From Sutterella sp. (lineage in GTDB: Bacteria; Pseudomonadota; Gammaproteobacteria; Burkholderiales; Burkholderiaceae_F), in NCBI GenBank assembly GCA_003488465.1, contig DNLN01000084.1, positions 1-14,538 on the forward strand: a stretch of 14,538 nt of DNA. Reading direction: 5' to 3'. The translations under genes and the position numbers were made by a program. Below the pieces are notes generated by a model that had not been told where the DNA came from, did no database searches, and was given only the letters and a program-made list of their open reading frames with translations. Positions 1 through 9,065 of this stretch are shown piece by piece (the first letter of the stretch is position 1; each line of letters begins with the position of its first letter).

Positions 1-395
1 TCGCGCCACTGTGCGTCGAACTCTCGGAGAATCTCACCCATGCGCCCGTTTCTCGTGCACTCGGATAGGATCTCGAGCGAAATCTTCGCCGTCTGCGAGT
101 CAAGTCTCGACAGAACGATGCGCTTGACGTGCTCGCGCACCTCCTGCTCGCCGCCCTGACCGAACTGCTGGTCCTGCAGGCTTTTCTTCATGCGCTCGAT
201 CTCGTGACGCGCAAGCTCCTCGACAATGTCGACCTTGCCCGCATAGTAGTTGTAGAGGTTCCCCGCGCTCATCTTCGCGGCGCGCGCGATGTCGGCCATC
301 GTGGTGGCGTAGAACCCCTTGGCGGCAAAACACTGCAGAGCCGCCCGCATGATGTCCCTGCGGCGCGTATCCGCCAGGGTTTCCTGAGCGGTCAT
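1..395 (-). CDS. TetR-family transcriptional repressor, C-terminus cut by window edge
   Basis: This is probably the local repressor of the efflux operon. The first 131 codons are present. An N-terminal helix-turn-helix is clear at about residues 31-51 (TTMADIARAAKM, then SAGNLYNYYAGK), the TetR/AcrR DNA-binding signature. The ligand-binding helical domain starts after about residue 60 and is cut off by the window edge. The ATG at 395 is chosen because GAGGAG lies 8 nt upstream, inside the end of the channel gene. The ATG also overlaps the channel gene's TGA (ATGA), implying translational coupling. In many RND systems the TetR gene is divergent from the pump genes; here it is the last gene of the operon. 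A strong palindrome at the operon promoter is a plausible operator, so autorepression is inferred. Effector unknown. Confidence 0.93.
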   Translation of the reverse strand, partial: MTAQETLADTRRRDIMRAALQCFAAKGFYATTMADIARAAKMSAGNLYNYYAGKVDIVEELARHEIERMKKSLQDQQFGQGGEQEVREHVKRIVLSRLDSQTAKISLEILSECTRNGRMGEILREFDAQWR

Positions 396-1831
396 TTTGC
401 GCTCTCCTCTGTCTTGGCCTGGGCAAGCTTCGAGCCGCCGCCCATCACCTTGTAGAGCGTCACGGCGCTAGCCGCGCGCGCAAGGCGTGCATTGATGAGA
501 TTCTGCTGGGCCGAGAAGTTCGCCCTCTGGCTCACGAGCACCTCAAGGAAGCTGTCTGCACCGCTCTCGTAGCGAACCTGGGAGAGCTTGTAGGTGCGCT
601 CGCTTGCGGCGGCAAGCTCCTCGACGGCCGAGAGTTCATCAGCGACCGTGCCTTCGGTTGCAAGCGCATCGGCAACCTCGCGGAAGGCGCTCTGAATGGC
701 GCCCTCGTAGCTTGCGACGGCTGCCATCCGGCTCTCCTCGGCCGCCTCAAGATTGGCGATGTTTTGCCCGCCGGCAAAGATCGGCAGGCTGACCGAAGGA
801 GTCCAGCTCCAGGCGCGCGTTCCCGCACTGAAGATGTCGCTGAACTCCGGGCTCATGTAGCCGCGGCTGCCGGTGAGAACGATGCGCGGGAAGAAATTGG
901 CTCGCGCTACGCCAATGTTGGCGTTCGCGCTGATGAGCCGGGCTTCAGCCGCGGCGATGTCCGGACGATTGAGAAGCACTTCGCTCGGCACATTGGAGAC
1001 CGCAGAAAGCCGCGCCGTGATTCCGTCGGGTAGCGCCTCGGGCTCAAGCTCGGCGGGTACCGCTCCTCCCACAAGGAGCGTAAGCGCGTTCCGGTACTGG
1101 CTCACAGCGCGCAGGGCGCTTGCCTGAGCCGCCTTGGCGCTTGCGACGGTCGTGAGCACCTGCTCGACGTCGATGAGGCTCGCCGCGCCCGTCTTGTAGC
1201 TGCTCTCGATGAGGTCCTTGGACTTCACCTGGCTCTCATAGGTTTCCTGCGCGAGCTTGAGCTGCTGCTTGGCTGCGCCAAGCGCAAGCCACGTTTGGGC
1301 GATTTCCGTCACCACGGTCATCTGGGCCGTGCGCTGCGCGGCCTCGGTCACGAAGAACTGCTGCAGAGCCTGCTCGTTGAGGTTGCGGATGCGCCCGAAG
1401 AGATCGAGCTCAAAGGAGGCCATGGCAACGTTCGCGCTGTAGACGTGCGTGACGACGTTCCTGCCGGTGGAGGACACCTGGCTCGGCGTTCTCTGCGCCG
1501 ATTCGCTCGCGACAGCCGAAACGGTGGGCAGAAGCTGCCCGCGGCTTACGTTGTACTGAGCCCTAGCCGCCCGCACGTTGTGCATCGCGGCACGCAGGTC
1601 GCGGTTGTTCTCAAGTCCGATGGCGATCAGCTTCTTCACGCGCTCATCGGTGAAGAACTCGCCCCAGTCGGCAAGCCCCTCGACCAGCAGGGTGGCGTTC
1701 TTGGTTGCCTGGTCAAGCGGCCAGGCCTCGGCAACCGGCGCCTCGGGCCGTTCATAGCTGGGCGCAAGGTTCACGCAGCCCGCAAGCATCATCGCCGCCG
1801 CAAGAGGCAGCACACAGAGAGCCTTACGCAT
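392..1831 (-). CDS. RND efflux outer-membrane channel lipoprotein (OprM/NodT family)
   Basis: This is the outer-membrane exit duct of the tripartite pump, about 479 aa, typical for OprM-type proteins. The N-terminus is a lipoprotein signal peptide with lipobox LAGC, the lipidated cysteine being residue 19. The two OEP repeats are visible, for example FELDLFGRIRNLNE in the first half and LNRPDIAAAEARL, NIGVARANFFPRI and SLPIFAGGQN in the second. The start at 1831 (MRKAL) is preferred because AAGGAG lies 7 nt upstream; the ATG at 1837 would sit too close to it, and more upstream starts would place a non-signal sequence before the lipobox. It overlaps the end of the pump gene by 8 nt and its TGA overlaps the ATG of the tetR gene. 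The substrate cannot be read from the sequence. Confidence 0.95.
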   Translation of the reverse strand: MRKALCVLPLAAAMMLAGCVNLAPSYERPEAPVAEAWPLDQATKNATLLVEGLADWGEFFTDERVKKLIAIGLENNRDLRAAMHNVRAARAQYNVSRGQLLPTVSAVASESAQRTPSQVSSTGRNVVTHVYSANVAMASFELDLFGRIRNLNEQALQQFFVTEAAQRTAQMTVVTEIAQTWLALGAAKQQLKLAQETYESQVKSKDLIESSYKTGAASLIDVEQVLTTVASAKAAQASALRAVSQYRNALTLLVGGAVPAELEPEALPDGITARLSAVSNVPSEVLLNRPDIAAAEARLISANANIGVARANFFPRIVLTGSRGYMSPEFSDIFSAGTRAWSWTPSVSLPIFAGGQNIANLEAAEESRMAAVASYEGAIQSAFREVADALATEGTVADELSAVEELAAASERTYKLSQVRYESGADSFLEVLVSQRANFSAQQNLINARLARAASAVTLYKVMGGGSKLAQAKTEESAK

Positions 1832-4800
1832 GTTCATTCTCCTTCTGAGTGAAATCAACCTCTTCACCGGGTTCATGATGATGGAGCTTCTTGCCGGAGA
1901 AAACACGGCTGATCAGCACGAAGAACACCGGCACGAAGAAGATGCAAAGGAATGTACCTGAAAGCATGCCGCCCAGCACGGCAACGCCGATGGCGGACTG
2001 CGCGCCGGCGCCCGCACCCGAAGCCATGGCAAGCGGCAGCACGCCAAGGCCGAAGGCTAGCGAGGTCATCACGATCGGGCGCAGTCTCAGGCGCACGGCC
2101 TCGACCACGGCGCGAACCACTTCCAGTCCGCTCTTTTCCTCCAGATCCCGGGCGAACTCCACAATCAGAATGGCGTTCTTGGCCACAAGACCCACCGTGG
2201 TGAGCAGACCGACCTGGAAGTACACGTCGTTTTCCTTGCCGCAGATCCAGGTGAGGCCCATGGCGCCCAGCACGCCGAGCGGAATCATGAGAATCACCGC
2301 GATCGGAATCGTCCAGGACTCATAAAGAGCCGCAAGGGCAAGGAACACCACGAGCACGGAGATCGCATAAAGCGGCGCAGCATTGCCGGAGGCCACGCGC
2401 TCCTGATACGACACGCCGTTCCACTCGATCGAGAATCCGGGCGACATGCCTGCCATGATCTCCTCGATCGCCTCCATGGCCTGGCCGGAGGAGACGCCGG
2501 GAGCGGGCGTACCCTGGATGTTCATGGCGAGCACGCCGTTGAAGCGGTCAAGACGCGGCGGACCGTAAACCCATTCGGTGGTCGCAATCGAACTCATGGG
2601 AACCATCTTTCCGGACGTGCTGCGCACATACCACTTGTTGATGTCATCGATCTCGCCGCGGCTCGACTCGATGCCCTGCACGTAGACCTGCTTCAAGCGG
2701 CCGCGGTCCATGAAGTCATTGACGTAGGACGAGCCGAAAGCAGCCGTGAGGGTCGAGTTGATCGCAGCATCCGTAAGGCCCAGGGATCTTGCCTTGGGGT
2801 AGTCGATGTTGAGCTGCAGCATCGGCGTATCTGCCATGCCGTTGTGGCGCACGGCCGTCAGACGCGGATCAGCGTTTGCGCGCCTGAGGAATTCATTCAC
2901 GAACTGGGTGAGGCCTGCGTGGCCGACGCCCGAGCGATCCTGAATGAAGAAGTCAAAGCCGTCGGCAACGCCCAGTTCGGGGACCGGCGGCAGAGCGAAC
3001 ACATAGCCCACGGCATCCTTGAACATCGGCGAGAAGAGCACGCCCATCGTACGCTGGATGATGTCCTGGTAGCCCTGGCCCTTGCCCTTTCGCTCTCCCC
3101 AGTCCTTGAGCTTCATGAAGCCCATGGCGTTGTTCTGGCCGGTACCGGCGAAGCTGTAGCCTCGCACGACGAACACCGTCTCGACGTTTTCCTTTTCCGT
3201 ATCCATCACGAACTGCTGGAAGCGCTTGCCGACATCGTCGGTACGCTCGGCCGTTGCGCCCGCAGGCGTCTGGAAGAGCATGAGCAGCGCGCCCTGGTCT
3301 TCACCCGGCATGAACGCGCCGGGCAGTTTCATGAAGCCCCACACGACGCCGCCCACGAGAATGCCGTAGACCAGCATGAGCAGCAGGATGCGACGCACGA
3401 GCTGCTGCACCGAGCGGCGCACGCCCTCGGAGAGGAAGTTGAAGGATGCATTGAACCAGCGGAAGAACGCCAGCGTGGGTTTCTTCTCTCCGGTCACGGG
3501 CTTGAGCATCGTGGCGCAAAGCGCCGGCGTGAGCGTCAATGCAACGATCACCGAGAGCGTCATGGCCGAGACGATCGTCACCGAGAACTGGCGGTAGATC
3601 ACGCCGGTGGAGCCGCCGAAGAAGGCCATCGGGATGAACACGGCCGAGAGCACCACGGCAACGCCGATCAGGGCGCCCGAGATCTGGCTCATCGACTTGA
3701 GCGTGGCCTCTCTTGCGCTTGTCTTGTCCTCGGTCATCACGCGCTCGACGTTCTCGACCACGATGATGGCGTCGTCAACCAGCAGGCCGATCGCCAGCAC
3801 GAGTGCGAACATCGTGAGCATGTTGATCGAGTAGCCCATGAGCCCGAGCACGCCCAGCGTGCCGAGCAGCACCACCGGCACGGCAATCGTCGGAATGATC
3901 GTTGCGCGCGGATTCTGCAGGAACAGGTACATCACGACGATCACGAGGATGATGGCCTCGATGAGGGTCTTGACGACCTCCTTCATGGCCTCCTTCACAA
4001 AGAGCGTCGTGTCCGCCGGGTACACCACCTTGATGCCTTCGGGGTAGTAGGGGCTGAGCTCCTCGATCTTCTCGCGCACAAGCCGGCTCGTCTCGAGCGA
4101 GTTCGCGCCGGCCGCTAGGCTGATTGCCATAGCCGACGAAGGCTGGTTGTTGAACTTGCCCTCAAAGGTATAGGTCTGCTGCCCGATTTCCGAGTAGCCG
4201 ATATCCTTGATGCGCACAACGGAGCCGTCCGAGAGTGACTTCAGTGCAATGTTGTCGAACTGCTCGGGCGTGTTCAGAAGGTCGGAAGCGCGCACCGTCG
4301 CGGCGATCATGCGCTTGCCGTTCGTGGGCTGCCCGGCGATGTCGCCCGCAGCCACCTGCACGTTCTGACTTTCAATGGCGGCAATCACGTCCGAGGGCTG
4401 CAGACTGTACTTGTAGAGTTTGCCCGGATCCATCCACACGCGCATGGCGTACGAGGCGCCGAACACGGTCACCTGTCCCACGCCCTTCACGCGGGCGACG
4501 GGCTCCTTGACGTTGTTCACGAGGTAGTCGCCAAGGTCGCCCGAGGAGAGCTTGTGCGTCTCATCGATGAAGGCGACAACCATGAGGAACGAGGCCATCG
4601 ACTTTTCAACGGTAACGCCCAGCTGCCGGACGGTCTGCGGCAGACGCGTCTCAGCCTTCGAAAGCTTGTTCTGCACCTGAACCTGAGCGATGTCGGGATT
4701 GGTGCCGGCGATGAAGGTGAGCGTGATCGTCATGCGGCCCGTGGAGTCCGAATTCGAGCTCATGTACATGAACCCGTCGAGCCCCGTCATCTCCTGCTCG

Positions 4801-4997
4801 ATCACCTGCGTGACCGTGCGGGACATGGTTTCGGCATTGGCGCCAGGATACGTTGCGGTGATCGTGATCTGGGGCGGCGCAATGTTCGGGTACTGCGACA
4901 CCGGCAGCGTGTTGATGGCAAGCGCGCCCGCAAGCATGATCACGATGGCGACAACCCAGGCAAAAATCGGGCGGTCGACAAAGAAGCGGCTAAGCAT
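1824..4997 (-). CDS. RND multidrug efflux pump, inner-membrane transporter (AcrB/MexB class, HAE-1)
   Basis: This is the proton-driven inner-membrane pump that extrudes hydrophobic or amphipathic compounds through the adaptor and channel. It has 1057 residues, against about 1049 for AcrB. It begins in the canonical way (MLSRFFVDRPIFAWV). The proton-relay residues are present: Asp408-Asp409 in the TM4 motif GLLVDDAIIVVENVERV, and Lys940 in GLVAKNAILIVEFARD. GGSTGVIYRQFS (461-472) and the closing transmembrane block up to about residue 1030 are also typical. A histidine triplet (1039-1041) lies in the acidic cytoplasmic tail. AGGAG sits about 9 nt before the ATG. It starts 22 nt after the adaptor gene and overlaps the channel gene by 8 nt. 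AcrB-like motifs favour drug over metal efflux, but the exact substrates are unknown. Confidence 0.97.
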   Translation of the reverse strand: MLSRFFVDRPIFAWVVAIVIMLAGALAINTLPVSQYPNIAPPQITITATYPGANAETMSRTVTQVIEQEMTGLDGFMYMSSNSDSTGRMTITLTFIAGTNPDIAQVQVQNKLSKAETRLPQTVRQLGVTVEKSMASFLMVVAFIDETHKLSSGDLGDYLVNNVKEPVARVKGVGQVTVFGASYAMRVWMDPGKLYKYSLQPSDVIAAIESQNVQVAAGDIAGQPTNGKRMIAATVRASDLLNTPEQFDNIALKSLSDGSVVRIKDIGYSEIGQQTYTFEGKFNNQPSSAMAISLAAGANSLETSRLVREKIEELSPYYPEGIKVVYPADTTLFVKEAMKEVVKTLIEAIILVIVVMYLFLQNPRATIIPTIAVPVVLLGTLGVLGLMGYSINMLTMFALVLAIGLLVDDAIIVVENVERVMTEDKTSAREATLKSMSQISGALIGVAVVLSAVFIPMAFFGGSTGVIYRQFSVTIVSAMTLSVIVALTLTPALCATMLKPVTGEKKPTLAFFRWFNASFNFLSEGVRRSVQQLVRRILLLMLVYGILVGGVVWGFMKLPGAFMPGEDQGALLMLFQTPAGATAERTDDVGKRFQQFVMDTEKENVETVFVVRGYSFAGTGQNNAMGFMKLKDWGERKGKGQGYQDIIQRTMGVLFSPMFKDAVGYVFALPPVPELGVADGFDFFIQDRSGVGHAGLTQFVNEFLRRANADPRLTAVRHNGMADTPMLQLNIDYPKARSLGLTDAAINSTLTAAFGSSYVNDFMDRGRLKQVYVQGIESSRGEIDDINKWYVRSTSGKMVPMSSIATTEWVYGPPRLDRFNGVLAMNIQGTPAPGVSSGQAMEAIEEIMAGMSPGFSIEWNGVSYQERVASGNAAPLYAISVLVVFLALAALYESWTIPIAVILMIPLGVLGAMGLTWICGKENDVYFQVGLLTTVGLVAKNAILIVEFARDLEEKSGLEVVRAVVEAVRLRLRPIVMTSLAFGLGVLPLAMASGAGAGAQSAIGVAVLGGMLSGTFLCIFFVPVFFVLISRVFSGKKLHHHEPGEEVDFTQKENEHA

Positions 4998-5019
4998 GCT
5001 GTTGTTCTCCTGGCACTGT

Positions 5020-6189
5020 TTACTTGGCCTGCTGGTCGGCGGGGGCCTTGTACGTCACGGCAGCGCCCGGACGCACCTTGAGGATGCCATTGACGATGAC
5101 CTTGTCACCAACCTCAAGCCCCTTGGTGACAATCCAGTTCGAGCCTTCGACGCCGTCGATCGTGATGTAGCGGCTCTCGACCTTGTTGTCCTTGGTGACG
5201 ACGTAGCAGTAGGGAGCGCCGTTCTGTGCGCGCATGACGGCACGCTGATCGAGCTTGACGATATCGCTCTGAATGCCTTCGATCAGGCGGGCGCGCACGT
5301 ACATGCCGGGCATCAGCACGCGCTTGGGATTGGGAAAGAGCGCGCGGATGCGCACCGTGCCGCTCACCTCGTCAACAAGAGCGTCCTGCACGGAGAGCTT
5401 GCCCATCTCGGGGTAGACCGCGCCAGAGTCCAGGATGAGCTGCACCTCGGTGTTGCCGGAAGGGTCGGTCTTGAGGATTCCCTTCTCCATCTTCTCGCGC
5501 AGCGCCTGGAGCTTCTCGTAGGACTGCGTCACGTCGACATAGATGGGGTCAAGCTGATGGACCGTCGTGAGAGCCGTCCCCTGCTGAGCCGTGACGAGCG
5601 CACCGGGAGTCACCTCGGAGATCGAGACGCGTCCGCTGATCGGGCTCTTCACATGTGTGTAGCCAAGGTTCACCTGGGCGGTTTTCAGGCCCGCCTTCGC
5701 GGCAACGAGATTGGCTTCGGCAACGCGATAGGCCGCCTGCGCGGCGTCGTTCGACGAGGCGCTCACGGCGCGGGACTTCACGAGCTCGGCCGAGCGCTTG
5801 GCATCGGCCTTGGCCTTGTACAGGTTCGCCTCAGCCTGCAGAACCGCAGCCTTGGCGCTTTGCACCTGCGCTTCAAAGAGGGCCGGATCAATCTGATAGA
5901 GGGGCTGGCCAGCCTTCACCTCAGAGCCTTCCTCGAACAGACGGCTCTGGACGATGCCGGAGACCTGCGGCCGCACTTCGGCGATGCGGTAGGCGTTGGT
6001 TCTGCCGCTCAGTTCGGTGCTCACCACGGCATCCGTGCGCTTGACAACGGCAATATCCACCTCGGTTGCTCGCGCGGCCGGGGCCTTTTGCGCCCCACCC
6101 TTCTCGTCAAGGTCAAGGCATCCGGCCAGCATGGAGCAGGCAAGAGCGGCCGAGAGCGCCGCGGCAATCGGTTTGAAATTCATCTTCAT
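5020..6189 (-). CDS. RND efflux periplasmic adaptor lipoprotein (AcrA/MexA membrane fusion protein)
   Basis: This is the adaptor linking pump and outer-membrane channel across the periplasm; about 389 aa. The lipoprotein signal peptide ends in LAGC, with the cysteine at residue 24. It is followed by the first barrel-sandwich (lipoyl-like) half RPQVSGIVQSRLFEEGSEVK, a long alpha-helical hairpin rich in Ala, Glu and Lys, and the returning half with GYTHVKSPISGRVSISEVTPG. A beta-barrel and a membrane-proximal domain follow. The ATG at 6189 (MKMNF) is chosen because it gives a normal signal peptide; ATG 6183 is possible, and a TTG at 6216 would add nine polar residues. The Shine-Dalgarno match is poor (GTGAG about 9 nt upstream). 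It is the first gene of the operon, with a 7-bp GC-rich hairpin just upstream. Confidence 0.95.
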   Translation of the reverse strand: MKMNFKPIAAALSAALACSMLAGCLDLDEKGGAQKAPAARATEVDIAVVKRTDAVVSTELSGRTNAYRIAEVRPQVSGIVQSRLFEEGSEVKAGQPLYQIDPALFEAQVQSAKAAVLQAEANLYKAKADAKRSAELVKSRAVSASSNDAAQAAYRVAEANLVAAKAGLKTAQVNLGYTHVKSPISGRVSISEVTPGALVTAQQGTALTTVHQLDPIYVDVTQSYEKLQALREKMEKGILKTDPSGNTEVQLILDSGAVYPEMGKLSVQDALVDEVSGTVRIRALFPNPKRVLMPGMYVRARLIEGIQSDIVKLDQRAVMRAQNGAPYCYVVTKDNKVESRYITIDGVEGSNWIVTKGLEVGDKVIVNGILKVRPGAAVTYKAPADQQAK

Positions 6190-6207
6190 GGATTTTCTCA
6201 CTGATGA

Positions 6208-6226
6208 CAGGCGCAAGGCGCGCCTG
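6208..6226 (-). other. GC-rich hairpin in the efflux operon 5' leader
   Basis: Arms CAGGCGC and GCGCCTG pair perfectly (7 bp) around a 5-nt loop (6215-6219). On the transcript the hairpin ends 18 nt before the ATG at 6189, close to the weak ribosome-binding region, and is preceded by a run of six T. It could hinder or set the efficiency of translation initiation. That role is inferred; only the pairing is seen. Confidence 0.5.
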
Positions 6227-6287
6227 CTGACAAAAAATCTTCAACCCCTTCATTCCCGTCATGAAAAAGCCGAATCGGCATCCGGAA

Positions 6288-6305
6288 ACTGAATGAGTGT
6301 TCAGT
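6288..6305. promoter_or_regulatory. Candidate TetR operator A, inverted repeat at efflux promoter
   Basis: ACTGAA and TTCAGT form perfect 6-bp arms around a 6-nt centre (TGAGTG). It lies immediately downstream, in the minus-strand transcription sense, of the TAGAAT -10-like element at 6306-6311, so a bound repressor would cover the transcription start. It shares the direct repeat CTGAATGA with operator B, 29 bp apart. Assignment to the operon's own TetR protein is by position. Confidence 0.5.
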
Positions 6306-6311
6306 ATTCTA
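6306..6311 (-). promoter_or_regulatory. Candidate -10 element of the efflux operon promoter
   Basis: TAGAAT (5 of 6 matches to TATAAT) reads on the minus strand about 117 nt before the adaptor start codon, exactly between the two inverted repeats. No good -35 hexamer is visible 16-18 nt upstream; that space is occupied by operator B. A weak -35 is compatible with a tightly repressed promoter. No promoter assay data are available. Confidence 0.4.
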
Positions 6312-6315
6312 CACC

Positions 6316-6339
6316 GTCTGAATGAACTTTCACTCAGAC
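6316..6339. promoter_or_regulatory. Candidate TetR operator B, 24-bp imperfect palindrome
   Basis: The two outer arms GTCTGA and TCAGAC are perfect and the inner TGAA/TTCA blocks also pair. In all, 20 of 24 positions match the reverse complement, with mismatches only at positions 7 and 18 and the central two bases. Length and symmetry are what TetR-family dimers, or pairs of dimers, recognise. It covers the -35 region of the minus-strand efflux promoter. The only DNA-binding protein encoded in the window is the operon's distal TetR protein, so autoregulation is the simplest reading. Confidence 0.6.
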
Positions 6340-6403
6340 TCCGCAAAGTTTTTCCTTCATCAAGACCCCTACGGTCTTTCCCGCAGAACGCAGAGTGATT
6401 GCC

Positions 6404-6409
6404 TACAAT
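6404..6409 (+). promoter_or_regulatory. Candidate -10 element for marC-family gene
   Basis: TACAAT (5 of 6 matches) lies 48 nt before the proposed ATG at 6458. No convincing -35 is seen at standard spacing. If this is the promoter, the alternative GTG start at 6395 would lie upstream of the transcript and is excluded. Confidence 0.3.
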
Positions 6410-6457
6410 GCGCTCCGGCTAATTTCTGTTGCGGGCATTCCGCCCGCCCTCCGAGTC

Positions 6458-7111
6458 ATGTACGACGCGATCCAGCTGCAGATGCAGTACTTTTTCGGCG
6501 CCCTGATCTCCCTGGTGGTGATCACCAACCCTCCGTCGAAGATTCCCCTGTTCGTGAGCCTCACGCACAACATGACGCCTGCGCAGCGGCGCCAGCAAGC
6601 GAACCGTGCGGGGGTGTTCACATTCCTTGTGATGTTCGTGAGTCTTCTCGGAGGAAACCTCCTGCTCGCGTTCTTCGGCATCAGCTACGGCGCGATGCGC
6701 ATCGCCGGGGGCCTTGTGATCGCACTCATCGGCTACCACATGCTCTACGGCGGTCAGACGCCGAACAAGGCGCCCCTTGTGAGTCGAGGCAAAGAGGACT
6801 ACGCGTTCTTTCCGCTCGCGATGCCGGCGATCGCCGGCCCCGGCACGATCGCCGTGGTGATCGGCTTTTCCACCGAGATCGCCGAGCATTCGGATCGCTC
6901 CGAGATGCTCACCGCCTTTGTCATGACCACGCTTGCGATCGCCGCCACAAGCGTCATCGCCTGGACAACGCTGCGCTCGAGCGCGTGGTTTGCCGAGCAC
7001 ATGGGCCCCTCGGGCATGCAGGTTCTGGAAAAGCTGATGGGCTTCATCCTGATCTGCATCGGCGTGCAGTTCGTGGGATCGGGCATCCGCACCTTCATCG
7101 CAGGCGCATAA
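6458..7111 (+). CDS. MarC-family integral membrane protein (formerly UPF0056)
   Basis: About 217 aa, the usual length for the family, with roughly six hydrophobic segments. Family motifs are visible: TNPPSKIPLF (24-33 region) near the first membrane span, AFFPLAMPAIAGPGTI (116-131) in the middle, and a glycine-rich last span (FILICIGVQFVGSGI). The molecular function of MarC proteins is unknown. Despite the name, E. coli MarC is not established as a drug-resistance factor, so the adjacent efflux operon should not be read as shared function. The ATG at 6458 is favoured by family length, although its ribosome-binding site is poor; a GTG at 6395 would add 21 residues. It is divergent from the efflux operon and convergent with glmS. 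Confidence 0.88.
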   Translation: MYDAIQLQMQYFFGALISLVVITNPPSKIPLFVSLTHNMTPAQRRQQANRAGVFTFLVMFVSLLGGNLLLAFFGISYGAMRIAGGLVIALIGYHMLYGGQTPNKAPLVSRGKEDYAFFPLAMPAIAGPGTIAVVIGFSTEIAEHSDRSEMLTAFVMTTLAIAATSVIAWTTLRSSAWFAEHMGPSGMQVLEKLMGFILICIGVQFVGSGIRTFIAGA

Positions 7112-7138
7112 AGCGCGCTCCTGCATCCATCTTTCAGC

Positions 7139-7176
7139 AAAACGGACCTTGAGCAGTCTGCCCAAAGTCCGTTTTT
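7139..7176. terminator. Bidirectional intrinsic terminator between marC-family gene and glmS
   Basis: AAAACGGAC (7139-7147) pairs with GTCCGTTTT (7167-7175), a 9-bp stem with a 19-nt loop. T runs follow on both strands. It starts 27 nt after the marC-family stop codon and 24 nt after the glmS stop codon in the other direction, so it can serve both convergent transcripts. Confidence 0.75.
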
Positions 7177-7199
7177 GCGTGCGCGGGCGACCTTCGCCG

Positions 7200-9029
<1,830 letters not shown>

Positions 9030-9065
9030 CTGTATCGCTTCCTATGAAAGAGTGACGGGACAGGC

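Noticed and set aside
2844..4118. 424-codon plus-strand frame antisense to the RND pump gene
   Set aside because: The product is a His/Glu/Arg-rich run typical of reverse-complemented membrane protein codons. No start signal.
4690..6204. 504-codon plus-strand open frame antisense to the adaptor and pump genes
   Set aside because: The opposite strand encodes clear AcrA and AcrB homologs. The frame has no ribosome-binding site and no recognisable domains.
6269..6279. GCCGAATCGGC followed by T5 on the minus strand, as a transcription attenuator in the efflux leader
   Set aside because: The arms are 5 bp with a one-base centre, so only a 3-bp stem could form. Too weak for termination.
6458..7111. 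MarC-family gene as a functional part of the drug efflux locus
   Set aside because: It is on the opposite strand with its own leader, and E. coli MarC has no established role in multidrug resistance. Proximity alone is not evidence.
9030..9065. glmS ribozyme/riboswitch ahead of glmS
   Set aside because: The gap to glmU is only 36 nt, far too short for the ribozyme, and that element is characteristic of Firmicutes.
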